Notes under the pieces: model-generated
Database searches by the model: none
The model's input: only the letters and a program-made list of their open reading frames with translations
Told to the model about the DNA's origin: nothing
DNA from: Uloborus plumipes
Lineage: Eukaryota > Arthropoda > Arachnida > Araneae > Uloboridae
NCBI GenBank assembly: GCA_038373865.1
Contig: JAXGGA010002215.1
Span: 1 to 64,000 of the forward strand
DNA: 64,000 nt
Direction of reading: 5' to 3'
Shown here: one piece after another, positions 20,869 to 33,350 of the stretch
How the letters are laid out: each line of letters starts with the position of its first letter
Numbering within the stretch: position 1 is the stretch's first letter
Made by a program: the position numbers and the translations under genes

Positions 20869-21412
20869 CAGTAACCCCTCGTTATATCGCGCTTTTCGAG
20901 GGACAAGAAAAAAGCGCAATATATCCGAAAGCGCGATATAACCGAGGTCATTAAAAATAGTTTTCTATCCAGCATGCAAGTAAATTATACGTGCACACTG
21001 CACATACATAAAAATTCATTTATTTGAACATTAGCTTTTTTTTTTCAATCAAAAGTATAACAAAAAAAATAATAACTTTTACAGATTACTACTACACATT
21101 CCTAACAGATGATTTTCACTCATTGTATCCATACAAAAGAAAGTGTTCAGTAGTTTCCAAACTGTCTCTGCAGTATGCAAGTTTGGGTAACGGGAATTTG
21201 CTGCTTCTTTTCAGCGAATTCAGAAGAATAGAAGAACCTTCGTTTTGTTCATTTATGACAAGATAAATGAGAAAGAGACCTTTTTTAAGCACTTTACATA
21301 TTTTCTCAAAACTGGTTTCGAACTAAAAGTTTTTTTTTTTGGGAGACAAAAGAAAAGAGCGATATATCCGAATGAGCGATATAACGAGGCGCGATATAAC
21401 GAGGGGCTACTG
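20869..21412. mobile_element. 544-bp pogo/Tigger-like MITE
   Basis: TA flanks both ends. The left end CAGTAACCCCTCGTTATATC matches the reverse-complemented right end CAGTAGCCCCTCGTTATATC. Each TIR is followed by further GCGATATA/TATATCGC copies: GCGCGATATAACCGAGG on the left, GAGCGATATAACGAGG on the right. The interior is noncoding; the 80-codon frame at 21024-21266 shows no transposase motif. Confidence 0.85.
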
Positions 21413-22082
21413 TATTACTAATGGGCAGTTCCATTTTGAAATTAGGCGAAAGACATAAAAATGAAAGTCGTATGAATTAAAAACTACGCTACTTTTCTAG
21501 AGTCTTGGAGTGTGTAGCATACTAAAAAGCAAATAAAAATAAGCTTACTGTTTACATTTTGTGAAGAAATTTGTTTGGTATGTGAACGGCGTATAAAAAA
21601 CATAAAAACGGAGTAATTTGACCTTATTTCAATCTCTGATAGTTAAAAAGCTAATGAGGTAAGAGGGATTATAAAAATTGGGGGGAAATTGTTTAAATAA
21701 GTTATAACAACAAATGTTTTAACAAGTTAACTTTTAACGTTAAATATCGACAGTTCATGGCGCAAAAGCCCAAGATTGCTGCAATGATGCTGAACGTGAC
21801 ATTAATTTCTCTCTTACATTTTTGCAATTAAAAATTTTACTGCTTTTTACTTGTTATTACAAGAAATAGAACCTATTAATAAAGCATAATATTGTTTTCG
21901 TAAAGTGTTTTTCATTAGAAAAATATCTGAAGCACATTTTCGTGAAGGTTACAAATTAAAATTTAACCCGCTTTTCTAATCCCTTCATCTAATTTTGTTA
22001 TTTGAACACTCACACTGATTTTAAAAACTCAATGCAACTCCCTTTAATAGTCGAGCAACATCTTGGGGGGTCATTATGTTTC

Positions 22083-22153
22083 TTTGCTATTGGTTTTGCT
22101 ATTGGGTTTGCTATTGGGTTTGCTATTGTGTGCCCTTGGGTTGCTATTGTGTG
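22083..22153. repeat. 12-bp minisatellite, unit TTTGCTATTGGG
   Basis: Four contiguous units start at 22083, 22095, 22107 and 22119, followed by a partial copy (TTGCTATTGTG) after a short interruption. It is the source of the repeated Ile-Ala-Asn/Lys-Pro pattern in the minus-strand frame at 22010-22240, which I therefore reject as a gene. Confidence 0.9.
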
Positions 22154-23224
22154 ATTTATCGAATGAAGTTCGTGATTAACGATTAACGAAAATAATATTT
22201 TTTTTAAAAAAATCATGTGGCGAATTCGGACAAATTGCATATTATTTTGAATAAAACAATTTTTTACAACTTTCGGATTTAAATAAAGACTATTTTAAGC
22301 TTCATTTTATACATGTCCATTGCCTAGTTTGTAAAGAAGGATTTGTTAAAAAAATATTTCTTTCCGGGGGGGGGGGGGATGTATTGGTTGATCAAAAAAA
22401 TGGATAGGGACAGCCTCAGATTTCGAAGCAGAATGATTGTATTCAGAAATGGATATCGTCAAATTATTATAATATTTTCTGGTGCAGATTGTTATCATTG
22501 TTATTTTGCTTCTAAAAGCCTTAACTGGAGACAAAATGCTTAGAGTCGTACGTATTGCACTGACACTTTCTTGTATTAGTTCCTGAAACGAGAAGATAGA
22601 TCGCAACTTAGGTCATTTGAAATGTCAACCCTATTGTTCTACTTTGTTTTTATATTCAAGCAGACTGAAGAAAAACTAGCTTCGACAAGGTTCGCAGAAG
22701 AAAATGGTATGGCGACACGCAGAATCTTCTCTATCGCGAAAAATGAGGGGAAAATGAAATCATATTTTCTCCAGTCTTCAAAATGACTGCGATTTTTATT
22801 TTTAATCCTCTTGACCTGAGCTGTTAAATTTCTTTCCCGATGTTTAAAAAAGAAATATTAGGTTGACCTGAGCCAAAACTCCATCAAAAAATTAATTAAA
22901 TCTCATTCAGACGTCAGACTCAATCGTTTTATTTCAGCACTGACAAAGTTCGATCTTTAGTTCATTAGAAAAATTCGCCGCACTTAGTATTTAGCCTTTA
23001 CTTTTTTAAGATCGTTTACGTTTCTTACATGCATATATATACACGCATGCATAATTAAAGCTATAAAGAGTGTCAAACTTGTGAACGGAGTTTTAGAAAA
23101 TTGAAAATAAGCAATTAAGTACGTACGTAATTGCTTGAATTCGATTTTTTTTTTTTTTTTTTGTCAAATGAAACAAAGCAAAAAAGAAGTCCTATGTTAC
23201 AACAAGTATTGTTAAAAAATTGAT

Positions 23225-23278
23225 AGTAATAACAATAATAATAATAATAATAATGCTGCTACTACTACTACTACTACT
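23225..23278. repeat. compound (AAT)n-(ACT)n microsatellite
   Basis: An AAT trinucleotide run is followed by GCTGCT and then an ACT run. Confidence 0.9.
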
Positions 23279-24021
23279 TTTTCTTCTTACCGATATATTT
23301 GATAATTTTTGGGGTTCTGTTGCGAAATTTTCTAAGTGATATAAAAATAAAATAAAATTAACATATTCAATAGCACGGGAATGCTCCCCCCCCTCCCAAT
23401 CCCCATTGGGCATCTTTCCAAAACACAATGAAGATCCCCACGAGTTAGAGCCTCCACCTTCCCCCTAAAAAGAGAAAAATAGCCCTAATAACAATCTTGA
23501 CTAAGAGTTTCAATGGTGCGGTTTGCGCCATTCCCCCTTCCCTCTAGTGAAGTACCTTACAAGAACGAGCTCAAAATTCCAGCGTTTCATGTATATAACC
23601 ACGAAATATAAAAAAAAAATTTTAAATAAAAGAATTTCATTGAGGAGCCTCAAAAAAAAAAAAAAAAAGAAAGAAAGAAAGAAAGAAAGAAAATCACACT
23701 TTGAGAGGAAAGTGTTCGTAAAAGTGTGAAAGACGATAAAGTGAAGAGCGACACTTCGGGATACAGAGTTAGGGGGTTCAAATTGGCGGAAAAAAAAGTG
23801 TGACATTATTTTTGGAAAGCTCCTAATGGACAAATCATGCTTTTATTTGCAAAATATTTTACACTTTGAATAAACAAATTAGCATAATCTGCGCAGATTT
23901 GTACTAAAGAATCAGCTTTTTAAACCATGATTCAGCGTTTTACGAATAGTAAATTTTTCCCAAATTATAGTTTTATGAAACAGAGTATTAGACTACGTTG
24001 CTCTTCATAGAAAAACAGAGA

Positions 24022-24030
24022 TTGTGTGTG

Positions 24031-24081
<51 letters not shown>
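24022..24081. repeat. (GT)n followed by poly-T
   Basis: About 11 GT units run into about 37 T. No element end is recognised next to it. Confidence 0.9.
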
Positions 24082-24084
<3 letters not shown>

Positions 24085-24182
24085 TTGGAAGTAGAAAACG
24101 CAAAAATATTCATTGTAAAGCAATTCAGAAAAACATTTTTTAATTATTTATTTTATTACACTTTAGTTATTTATTTTATTTA

Positions 24183-24746
24183 CAATGAACTCTCACTTAT
24201 ACACCGCCTCATTTATGCGCCTTTTTCACTTATACGTCGAGTTTAAATGATCCCAGCACATTTCATAACAAAATAATGATAGTATAATTCGTTTAGGCGT
24301 CGCTCTAAAGATAAATATTTCACTTATGCACCGAATTTTCCCTAAAATGTAAAAAAAATAATTTATTTTCTTTAAAAAATAAGCATTTTTCTTCACTTTC
24401 CTCTTTAATCTTTCTCCTTTATTGCTCACGGAAGGCATTTTTTCCGCATGAACTAGAGTTCGGAGAGGGACAATTATCTATTATGGATCATTTTAAAGGG
24501 AACAGTTTGTAATTAGGTATGCTACAATTTTTGTTTTCTCTTTATCATTGTAATTACGTTACAGTAATTGCCAAACCGTGGTAATATGTCTCTTTTCTAT
24601 AGAAATATTCTTATTCATTCTCTCATTAGAAACTATGTTGCGTTTTAGTCCTCTAAATAGGCTTGTTCACTTAGTTATACGTCTCTCTCACTTATGCGCC
24701 TTTTTCTGTTGGTCCCTTGGGCCGGCGCATAAGTGAGAGTTCACTG
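24183..24746. mobile_element. 564-bp pogo/Tigger-like MITE
   Basis: TA flanks both ends. The left end CAATGAACTCTCACTTATAC matches the reverse-complemented right end CAGTGAACTCTCACTTATGC. The subterminal parts repeat the CACTTATACRCCG / TTATGCGCC motif: three further variants on the left up to 24335, at least one more on the right near 24668-24700. The interior is noncoding. Confidence 0.85.
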
Positions 24747-24748
24747 TA

Positions 24749-25552
24749 TTTATTTATTTTGAGAATTGAAGAAAATAACAATGAGAAGGATATATATAGA
24801 GAGAGAGCATAGAAAAACCAACAAACGAAGATATAGTCCAAATACAAATGACTAATAGGAAACAATAAAAATACTTCCACCAAAAAAAAAAAAGAAAGAA
24901 ACAAAATGTTGTGAGATGGAAGCAAAGTGTGAAATTGATGACAAAGGAATTAAGAAGAGAAATAGTCTTTAAAAATACCTAATGTAAACAAAATAAGGAC
25001 TGCACTTGATGTCAGTACATCTCAATTGATAGTTAAAATGATAATTACAAAAATGTTATCTTTTTTCATAACAAGAAATATTTTTGAAACACAGCGAATA
25101 TTACAATAAAAATACCAAATTTTGAAAATGGTTCGAAAATTTTTTTTCGTTGATCTTTGAGCTACTTATATTTTGACAGGAATTAACTGCCCGCTATTTC
25201 ACTTCGCGTCACATTCCCCTACTTATGCAAATTATGTTTTGAAAATGTTAACGATTGATATGGCATTTATGCTGATACATGCAATTGAAAAGTCAAAAAA
25301 TATAAATGTACACAAGAAACTCCCACTGTAGAATTAAATGTACCTAGTAATTACGACTTTTCTAATTTGTGAATTTAAAATCTGACCCGCAGTCACAGGC
25401 CAGATTTTAAATGTTCGCTGGCCGCTTTTGACCCGCAGGCCATAGTTTGAAGACCTCTGATGGAAGTAAACGTTATCTTGATTTTGTACAAGTTAAATTA
25501 TTTTCCACCTTTAATTTTAGATAAAATATTTGCAATTAGAGTAACAGAATCA
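24749..25552. other. noncoding stretch ending in a solo hAT-like right end
   Basis: AT-rich DNA, no gene. At about 25381-25459 the sequence CCGCAGGCCATAGTTTGAAGACCTCTG reads, reverse-complemented, as CAGAGGTCTTCAAACTATGG, a typical hAT terminus. No left partner was found, so it appears to be a truncated copy. Confidence 0.45.
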
Positions 25553-25759
25553 ATGATTCCCAAGGCCGGCCTTAGCAAATGCGGGGCCCGATTGGAGAAC
25601 TCTGGTGGGGCCTCTTTTAAAACTCTTTTTTAAACTAAAACTTTTTGTTTCGCTATTTTTTTAAAAGAAAAAAAAATAATAAATCAATAGCTTGCTAAAA
25701 CAAGCCATTACAGACTAACCTTTCTTTCTATTCTATGCACCTTCCCTGACCCTTTCGTT

Positions 25760-26632
25760 GATGATGAAAAGACTACTTATATAACCGTTTCATATATCCG
25801 AAAAAGCATGTTGCATTTTTGATTATATTCCCAAGAACTAAGTTGTACTAGTGGCAGGCAAATAGTGGGGTATATATGTTTAAATTTTGGAGAGGGCTAA
25901 TGGGACCAAGCTTAGAATAATAATTTAGAGGATGGCAGGGTCGCTCTTCTAGACATTTTTCCTCGTTGAATTTTTAAAATGCAATTCTAAACAATCTTCG
26001 GTAATGTCAGAGGAATGGGGGGCGAGAAATTCAGGCTTAAATTCAGACTCTCCTTTCTAAATATATTTTTTAAAATGATATTTGAAGACATTTTAGGCAG
26101 TGGCCCAAACGAGAGAATATTTTTAAGGGGGAGGGTCTTTGAAAAAAAAACTCCAACTCCCCCATCTCTTTGAGATCTCTTCCCCGAAAATTTTAGAAAT
26201 TATAGTCCTGAAAACGCAGTTTTAGACACTCTCTTAGAGGACCTTGATATTAGATGGAGTTTTCTTATTAGAAATGCTTTGAAATTGTTGCCTCAAAAAC
26301 TAATTTTAAGTTATTTTTGGCCAACTTATGGAAGGAGGAACGGGAACCCGTTCCTTCTCCCATAACTTGGCCATAAGTTAGTCCCACGTTCAGAAATTTT
26401 CCTTGAAAATATTTCAAAATTATCTCTGGCGGCATTAAACAGAAAGTTGGGGATTGGGTGCTGTCTAGCAGAAAATAAAAAAAAATTAAAAGCACAAAAA
26501 GGCAATTTTAGGATTTCCCTGGTTTTCTCAAGTGGGTTTGTCTTCTGCCCCTTAGCTCCCTAGGCTTAAGGCCCTTAGCTACCCCATAGGCGCGCCACTG
26601 ATGATGAAAAGAATACTTATATAACCGTTTCA
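25760..26632 (+). repeat. 33-bp direct repeat separated by 840 bp
   Basis: GATGATGAAAAGACTACTTA and the 13 bases after it (25760-25792) recur at 26600-26632 with one difference. Directly before the second copy is GGCGCGCCACT, which reads in reverse complement as an AGTGGCGCGCC hAT-like end. The pair may mark a segmental duplication or an insertion with an unusually long duplicated flank. The segment between contains no coding signal. Confidence 0.75.
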
Positions 26633-27274
26633 CTGCGTGAGTGTAATATTGTATGTAGTAGCGTTAAGGGCATTGAAGTTTGTTCAAAATTGAAGTTCCA
26701 AAAGCGCATATTAAATGATTTTCGATGTTTTTCGGTGTTTGAAGAATTTTCCCTGAAAATTTTTAAAAACTTAAACCCAGGAAATGAAATTTTAGATACT
26801 CCCTAATAATTTTTGTGGGAGAAGGCTTCGGAGGAGTAAGATTTTGAACACGTTCTTATTTTCAGACGAGAAGACGAGGTCAAAAAAAAAAAGGGGGGGG
26901 GGTGAAAGAAAGGGGAGAAGGGCGCGCAATTAAGTGACCAATAATTTATATCGGTTGAAAATTAAAGTGCAGTGATTTCTTTTTGAAAAAGATTAAGATT
27001 TTCCCCCAACATTATTTATTTTTGATCTAAAAATCGCTTAGTTTTAACAAAGCGTATTTTTTACTTCTCTTTAGGGACGTCATTTCAAGTTTTTCCAGGG
27101 GGGGGGGGGGGGGCAAAGGTCCAAACACAATGCAATTTCACCGGAAAACATCAAAAACCACGCCCACTTATATGTAAATACATTGATTTCTCAAAGCCAT
27201 CGAGGGCAATTGACCCCCCCTGCCCCCCCCCTAAATGACAGGCCTGCTTCTCTTCAGTAATAAAGAATATTTAA

Positions 27275-27774
27275 CCCTTCACTGCACGATTTTTTATATT
27301 TTCATGAAAAAAATCATTTGTTATCTTTTAAATAGCCCTGAGTTCAGGAAAAATGAAGAAAAAAATTAATCTTAAAAATGTGCACCAAAAATGATGTTTT
27401 AATTGTTTGTTCTATATATGGCACAAAGCACATAGCATATGCTTTGTATACCGATATGTGTAATAATCTACAATGTGTTTTGTGCCATAAGTGGTATAAA
27501 CAAACTTTCCACTAAGTGTATTTAAACATTTTTAGAACAAAGGAAATAATGACTAAGCACACTTCTAACGGAAATGCAGACACTCTTTCTTTCAAAAGCA
27601 AGAACTGTAATACCTAGACTAGTGCAACTAACTAATGCATAAAAATCACACTAAACTGTTATAACAATGTTCCAGAAGGGGCACAAAGCTCAGTTTAGCT
27701 GCATTTAAAAATCATAGGAATATATGAGGGTTTATTTGGTTTGTGCCAGATATGGCACACCGTGCAGTGAAGGG
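27275..27774. mobile_element. 500-bp piggyBac-like MITE
   Basis: TTAA flanks both ends (27271-27274 and 27775-27778). The TIR CCCTTCACTGCACG is perfectly mirrored as CGTGCAGTGAAGGG. The interior is AT-rich, with several GGCACAAAGC/TTTGTGCCA inverted motifs at about 27420, 27478, 27680 and 27741. There is no coding capacity. Confidence 0.88.
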
Positions 27775-28844
27775 TTAAAGAAAAATCATCAACTCAGTAT
27801 TCTGTATTGTGGGCCCTAATTCTCTGGCTGCCGTTTTGGTTAGAGCAGTGTTTCACAACTTTTCCGAGCACATCGCACCCTTTAAGACGCTGACTGACAC
27901 TTATCACCCTCCCCCCCTTCTTCCTCGAAAAAAAAAGTAAGTAAACATTAAGGCTCGACCGATGCATCGGCCAGGCCGATGCATCGGCGCCGATGGTTGA
28001 AATTTTTTCCATCGGCCATCGGCATCGGCCGCCGATGCTAAAATGGAAAAAACATCGGCCCATCGGCCTCAAAAATATCTAAATGCCGATGCAAGGCCGA
28101 TGTTTTTTTTTTTTTTTTAAGTTTTCTTAAGAGGGAATTCTATTTTTTACTTCACAATTGAAAGCATGTTCAGCATGTGGCTTGAAATCGGGCAGCAAAC
28201 GGGACTAACACAGTTCTGGATTTTGGAATTTTCCGAATCGGGCAGATACCAAAATTTTCACAACACGCGACACTTTCCGAGTAATCGCTTTGATGCGAAT
28301 TTTAAAAATTATAGTAAAACCTCCAAATAACGGAACCGGAAGTTTTGTCCGTTATTGGGAGGTGTCCGCTTAGGGTGGTTCACAAGCCTATGGTAAAAAA
28401 AAAGTTTTGTCCTAGAGGTCACGGCGGTGGCTCATTTTTTTACCTTTATCCACCCTATTATACTGCCAAAATTCCAACCTCCTACTTAAATAAAAAGACG
28501 GTGCTCAAAGCTCACATAGTTTTCCAGTTTTTGTCAATTTCAAGCGTTTTTCGGCTGAGCGGCAAAAAAAAAAAAAAAAAAAATTCCGGGTGTTTTCCAA
28601 TCATTCTTGCTGATTCTTATGTTCAATGATCCCCTGAATCCTGATATGGCCACCCTTTTCCCCCATTGCCTCCCCCTTTTCGAAAATAGCGCCCCCCTCC
28701 CCTCCCATTTTCATTAGATTTCGACAATTTCAAAGATATTATTTGGAGGGGAAGGAAGCATTATATTTACCATTAACATTCTTCTATTCTTCTATAGGGC
28801 TAGAGAGGTGAAAAGTTCAAAATCATAAACACTTTTTGCAAGTA

Positions 28845-29431
28845 CAGTATAACTTCGATTTAACGATACCCGATTTAACGATTTCCCCAATTTAACGATA
28901 CATTTCATTGGTCCCGACTCATATGCCTTGAATTTAATGTTAAAACTTCCTCAATTTAACGATAGCTTTCCTCGATTTAACGAGATATCGGACAGGGTCA
29001 AATTATCTCTCGTCAAAAATACAGTAGTATATGATTAAAATATTTTTCTAACTATTTTACTTGCAACAGCATGAGACCTCATGTTCCAATAGTAAAAAGA
29101 TTCATCCTTTAGTAACGTCCAAACTTCTAGCATTCCAAACAAAATTTTTTTGCACCTTGAGAGGAGAGTGATCAGTCGAAAAAATGAGGTCGAAAAAGGT
29201 GAAATTTTCTCAACACGAGAAAACAAAGATCGATGAAATAACTTTGGAAATAATATAAATACGCAGTTTTCTTAAAGAAGCAAATGAACGTATACTTGTT
29301 TAATCGTTCACTTAATTATCAATAGTTTAATCCGTTTAACTTATAAGTATGCTTTCTCGATTTAACGATATCCTCGATTTAACGATAATTTTTTACAGTC
29401 CATAGGCAATCGTTAAATCGAGGTTATACTG
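28845..29431. mobile_element. 587-bp pogo/Tigger-like MITE (sixth level)
   Basis: TA flanks both ends. The left end CAGTATAACTTCGATTTAAC matches the reverse-complemented right end CAGTATAACCTCGATTTAAC. The motif CGATTTAACGAT is reiterated: three copies within 45 bases at the left (28855, 28872, 28891), another pair near 28953-28982, and two near 29360-29383. The interior is noncoding. It is the innermost and so among the youngest elements of the nest. Confidence 0.9.
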
Positions 29432-29432
29432 T

Positions 29433-31440
29433 AGGTCGATTCATGGGGTATTTTCCCCTTCCCTCCGTAAAATCTTTAACATATCATCAACGACTCATTT
29501 TTTCAAGCTTCAAAAGTTTACACTTATTTTTTTGTGCAACACAATAATATCGGACTGCCTTCTATGACTCCCATGTCCAAAAAATTTTTCAAGCTGTAAT
29601 TTTTTTTTTCTTCAAAACATTGGAAAAATCGCATGTTACATATGAGTTGCACCGCAGATTTCCATCCATAAAGAACCTTTCAGTATTATTTATATTCATT
29701 CCAGTTGTGTTCGAGCGATTACCGTGAAGGGGAAATGGAGATCATATTTGAATTCAGTGGAGCATTTTACATAAGAAACAGAAAGAAAAGTGTCAGATAC
29801 ATTTGTTCATTTTGTGTCGAGCAGTGTTGTTTTCTGAAATTTGCTAGAAGTTTTTAATTAAAGCCAAAATATTTAAACTTCTTGCTATGCACAATTCAAC
29901 TTTCTATGTATATTTATATATAGATTTTTTTTTTTTTTGAGAGAGAGAGACTTTTAGTATTGAATATTTTATTGTCTCAGCAAGGAGAAGTACTCAATTT
30001 TCTTCAACAACAGGTTAAAAAAAACTGCTTATTGTCCTCGTTATTGAAAAAAGTTCTGTTAAATTCTTGAATTATTTGAACATTTTCCTCAGCAACGTTA
30101 TTCACCATTATTTATTTATTTTAATTTTTTTTTTCAATTCTGTGATTGATATTATATTTGCATTCGTTGGAGCGTAGGACGAAGAATGTTAGAAAATAAT
30201 CTCTAATATTCATGTTTGAAAAAAATCCAATTTTTCTGTACTACACTTGCTATATTTCACATCTTTATTTTTATAATAACTTGCTTTTCTTTCAACTAGA
30301 ATTTGATACAAAAAACTACGTCAAACTAATTAATTCACCAGAAAGGTGTCATAAGTACTTTAATAAAACTGTTCTAGTTGTTATTTCAATTTCCAGGTCG
30401 TTCATATCTTATCAGGTTTTTTCCAAGTTTAGATATTCCCAGAAATTTTAATAGCGAATGGAGCATCTATTAAAGTTCAATCTATTTGTTTTACTGTACA
30501 AAAAGGTGCTAAAACTCGAGGAAGTGTTGTACCTAGATTTTTCTCTCATGATTAGATTATATGAAAAATCTCTTTCTTATATAGGAACATACATATTTTG
30601 AGGCATATAAGAGACTGGATTTTCTCATATAGGCTCCCTAATTGACTAATATTAACTCAATTATCTCTTTATAATCAGCCAGAGTGATCATAGATTTATC
30701 GATGAAGTTATAAAAAGCTTACAGTTGAAGTTTCACTTGTTAAAGTATTTTTTAAGTTCTACGTGCAACATTTTTTTTTTCTTTTTGTTTGTTTGTTTAA
30801 TTCTTTGTCAAACATTTTTTCGCTTTAAAGATATTAAAAAGAATAGAGCTTGTGAGGAATATGATGGCCAAAGTAAGCATGAAGTAAATATCTTTGTCTA
30901 AATTTCAGATTAGTTCTATGCCAGACTAGCTACAATAGTTTATTTTGTGCAATTAGTTTTTATAATTTAATTCATTCTTCTTGTGATACTATTAGCACTA
31001 TTAGTTTAAGACTTTAAATCTTGCAATTTTCTTCTCTGCATCCCACTACTTTAAAAACATAATAAAAATTTTGCACAGCTCTTCCACAACTCTATTTTGG
31101 AAAGCGTAAGTTTTGAAAATCATAGCACAAGATGTAGACGAGTACTGCAAGCTACATTGTATGCTGCGATCTACTAAATAATCGATTGTATCAAAGGTAT
31201 TGATATATGTATTCAAACGATTAAGAAACTTTCCAATTGTTTGAACTAATATTTATGAGTTGGAAAACGAGAATAATTGAAAAAAAACTCTTCCAAGAAA
31301 ATGGTCTCTATAGTTAGAAAAACTCAAAAATTGTGAAAATTACGAAAAAGCATAAAAATTAAGGGTGTTTGAGCACCATCTTCCATTAAGAGTTGGGAGC
31401 TGAAATTTTAGGGGAGTGATCTCATACATAAATATAAAAA
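29433..31440. other. noncoding body of the fifth-level element
   Basis: AT-rich DNA with no readable protein. There is a GA dinucleotide run near 29940. The frame at 30212-30451 (79 codons) shows no motif. I see no further TIR pair here. Confidence 0.5.
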
Positions 31441-31523
31441 AAGTAGGGTGCGCCTTGGTCCGTAGCAAAAAAAAAATTTTTTTGAACCACCCTAGTGTCC
31501 GCTATTAGGGAGGATTTTGCTGT

Positions 31524-32447
31524 TTCAGATTTTACCTATGAGTTTAATGCAGAATTATAATATTGAATATGTGCCATTGCCATCTTGCACTACGATACTG
31601 CTGATAATTTGTGTATTATTTACTGTATCTCGCTTGAACTCATGTCATTTTACCTTTGCACTTTTAAATGATAGCGTGCCTTTTAATTGCAATTATTCCC
31701 CCCCCTCCCCCCCATCTCTTTTACAGTATCATTCTATTAGATGCATATAGTTCGCCTGCCTACGCATTTCTCTTCACTGTTCTATGATAATGAGATATTT
31801 TCATTAAAAGATTACCAATTGTAAATATGTCGACGGCCTCTATAACTTACTATCATTTTGTCATTACTCAAGTCTATTTTATTTAAACTATATCAGGGGT
31901 GGGATACGATAGATACAATTTCGGAGCAGCCGAAATTCTGTTTTGGAGAGGAAAATTATTTTGGAGCATACTGGAGGAAAAAAAACACCGTATTGCATCA
32001 GACTGAAGCAGGAAAATTACCATTTTAGCGCAACTGAAGAAAAAAACAAAACAAAAAAAAAAAAAAAGCCATTTTGATGCAAGATTCAGCAAAATAAAAA
32101 ATCAAACTAGGAGCAAAAGTAGCAAAAAAAAAAAAAAAAAAGGTGCTAGCTGACTTTTGTTATTTCATGGTTATTTATTTTTCAATAAAATAAGTTATGT
32201 AAGTGTCGCGGCTTTTAACGAACATGCAAACATTTCTGTTTATGCATTTTAAGTATAGCGAAATTCAAGCTATGACTTAGCATTGTGATTTATCTGGGCG
32301 ATTCTCTGTAAACTGGTAATTGGCTGTCCGGACTGAGTATTTTAAAAATAATAAAGTGTAATAAAGTAATTATCGCTCTTGTAGCCCAATTGTATTTGGA
32401 GTGATAACAATTTAATTTTTTTTCTAGAAATTATCTAAGCGCCAAAA
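31524..32447. other. noncoding part of the third-level hAT
   Basis: AT-rich with poly-C near 31698-31712 and poly-A near 32052 and 32127. A possible unpaired hAT-like end, CAGGGGTGGGATACG, lies near 31895; no partner or duplication was found. Frames at 31517-31750 and 31883-32092 are homopolymer artefacts. Confidence 0.5.
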
Positions 32448-33013
32448 ACAGTCTCCTGGCTGTCCCAATCCCATAGTCTAACTGTTAAAGATAGTATTTC
32501 AAAAAACTATTAACACTACATAAATTTGGCAATTAATATCTAAAAATAGAATAATGAAGCTATATTTTTCTTATGAAATAAGGTATAATTACGTATTTCT
32601 AAAACTTAAAATTGTCATGTAAATTCTGTCCGGAGTTTTTTCAAACAGTCCCCTGCAACAAATTCAAAGCTGTAATACGAAAAATCTATAACTTTTGCAA
32701 ATTCTTTTTGGCATGAAGTTTAAAGTAATCAGTGTGAATTTGCCGAAATCGCCGAGAACGGTGTTGAAACGCTACTTTGCTTAGTTTGAGAGCCACATTT
32801 GTGATGAAAGTATGCATCAGGGTCGTTGCGAAAACAGTCCTCTGGGAAGTGATTTTATTAATGTCAATTAATTTAATTATAAAACATATTAGTTATTATG
32901 TCCACGATTTGTACCTAAATTTATAGGTAGTCTCGTAACTAATTATGTTCCAATAGTTTTGCAGATATTACGCAACAAAGAGCAAAAACACAGTCACCTG
33001 GCACAGTCCCCTG
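32448..33013 (+). repeat. five dispersed copies of ACAGTCCCCTG-like motif
   Basis: Copies at 32448 (ACAGTCTCCTG), 32645 (ACAGTCCCCTG), 32834 (ACAGTCCTCTG), 32990 (ACAGTCACCTG) and 33003 (ACAGTCCCCTG) are in one orientation, with near-regular spacings of about 197, 189 and 156 bases before the last close pair. The intervening DNA is not obviously repeated. The arrangement recalls the GTAACTTACGTTAC array at 10193-11790. Function unknown. Confidence 0.7.
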
Positions 33014-33350
33014 CCTAGTTAAACTAGGCGGGGGACTTACCCCCTATCATGATTTATCAGAAAAACACAAACTTCAATTGGCCCTCTCTCAAAACAAAGT
33101 AATAGATTCATTTTCTGAGCAATAGTATTATAATTATACGAACATTTCAAAACAACGTGCCCGGACAGATTTCGTGTGAAAAAAAAAAACGAAAAAAAAA
33201 GCAAAGTGATTTGATTTTTCATAAAATTATCAGTAGGTAGAAAAAAATCAAACAGAAATGAAAACATTTTAAAAAATCGAAAAATTAAAATTTGGAAAGT
33301 AGGGTTTTGAGATGGGGAATTTGTGTGTCGGTCTGATTGCCCCCCCCCCC

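Larger units (their letters stand above)
21415..24182. other. noncoding stretch with simple repeats
   Basis: AT-rich DNA with a 12-bp minisatellite (22083-22153), trinucleotide runs (23225-23278), poly-G near 22365-22378, an AAAG-rich tract near 23652-23692 and a GT/T tract (24022-24081). No bounded element, RNA gene or coding motif is seen. The open frames here are products of these repeats. Confidence 0.5.
28373..31492. mobile_element. TA-flanked element with GGGTGGTTCA ends (fifth level)
   Basis: TA lies at 28371-28372 and 31493-31494. The left end GGGTGGTTCACAAGCC pairs with the reverse-complemented right end GGGTGGTTCAAAAAAA, and both continue into A-rich tracts and TTGGTCCGTAG / TTTTGTCCTAG text. 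Insertion into the ...GTGTCCGCTA... TIR of the surrounding pogo-like element is clean, which supports the borders. The body of ~2.5 kb (excluding the nested MITE) is AT-rich without a recognisable transposase. Confidence 0.7.
28314..31523. mobile_element. pogo/Tigger-like element (fourth level)
   Basis: The left end reads TA-GTAAAACCTCCAAATAACGG and repeats GTCCGTTATTGGGAGG 26 bases inside. The right end, reverse-complemented, reads GCAAAATCCTCCCTAATAGCGGAC. The match is imperfect and the right TA is absent, so borders are approximate. Its original body is only about 90 bases, split by the TA-flanked element at 28373-31492. It was probably a small MITE. Confidence 0.6.

Noticed and set aside
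22010..22240. Minus-strand frame with repeated Ile-Ala-Asn-Pro
   Set aside because: Encoded by a 12-bp minisatellite.
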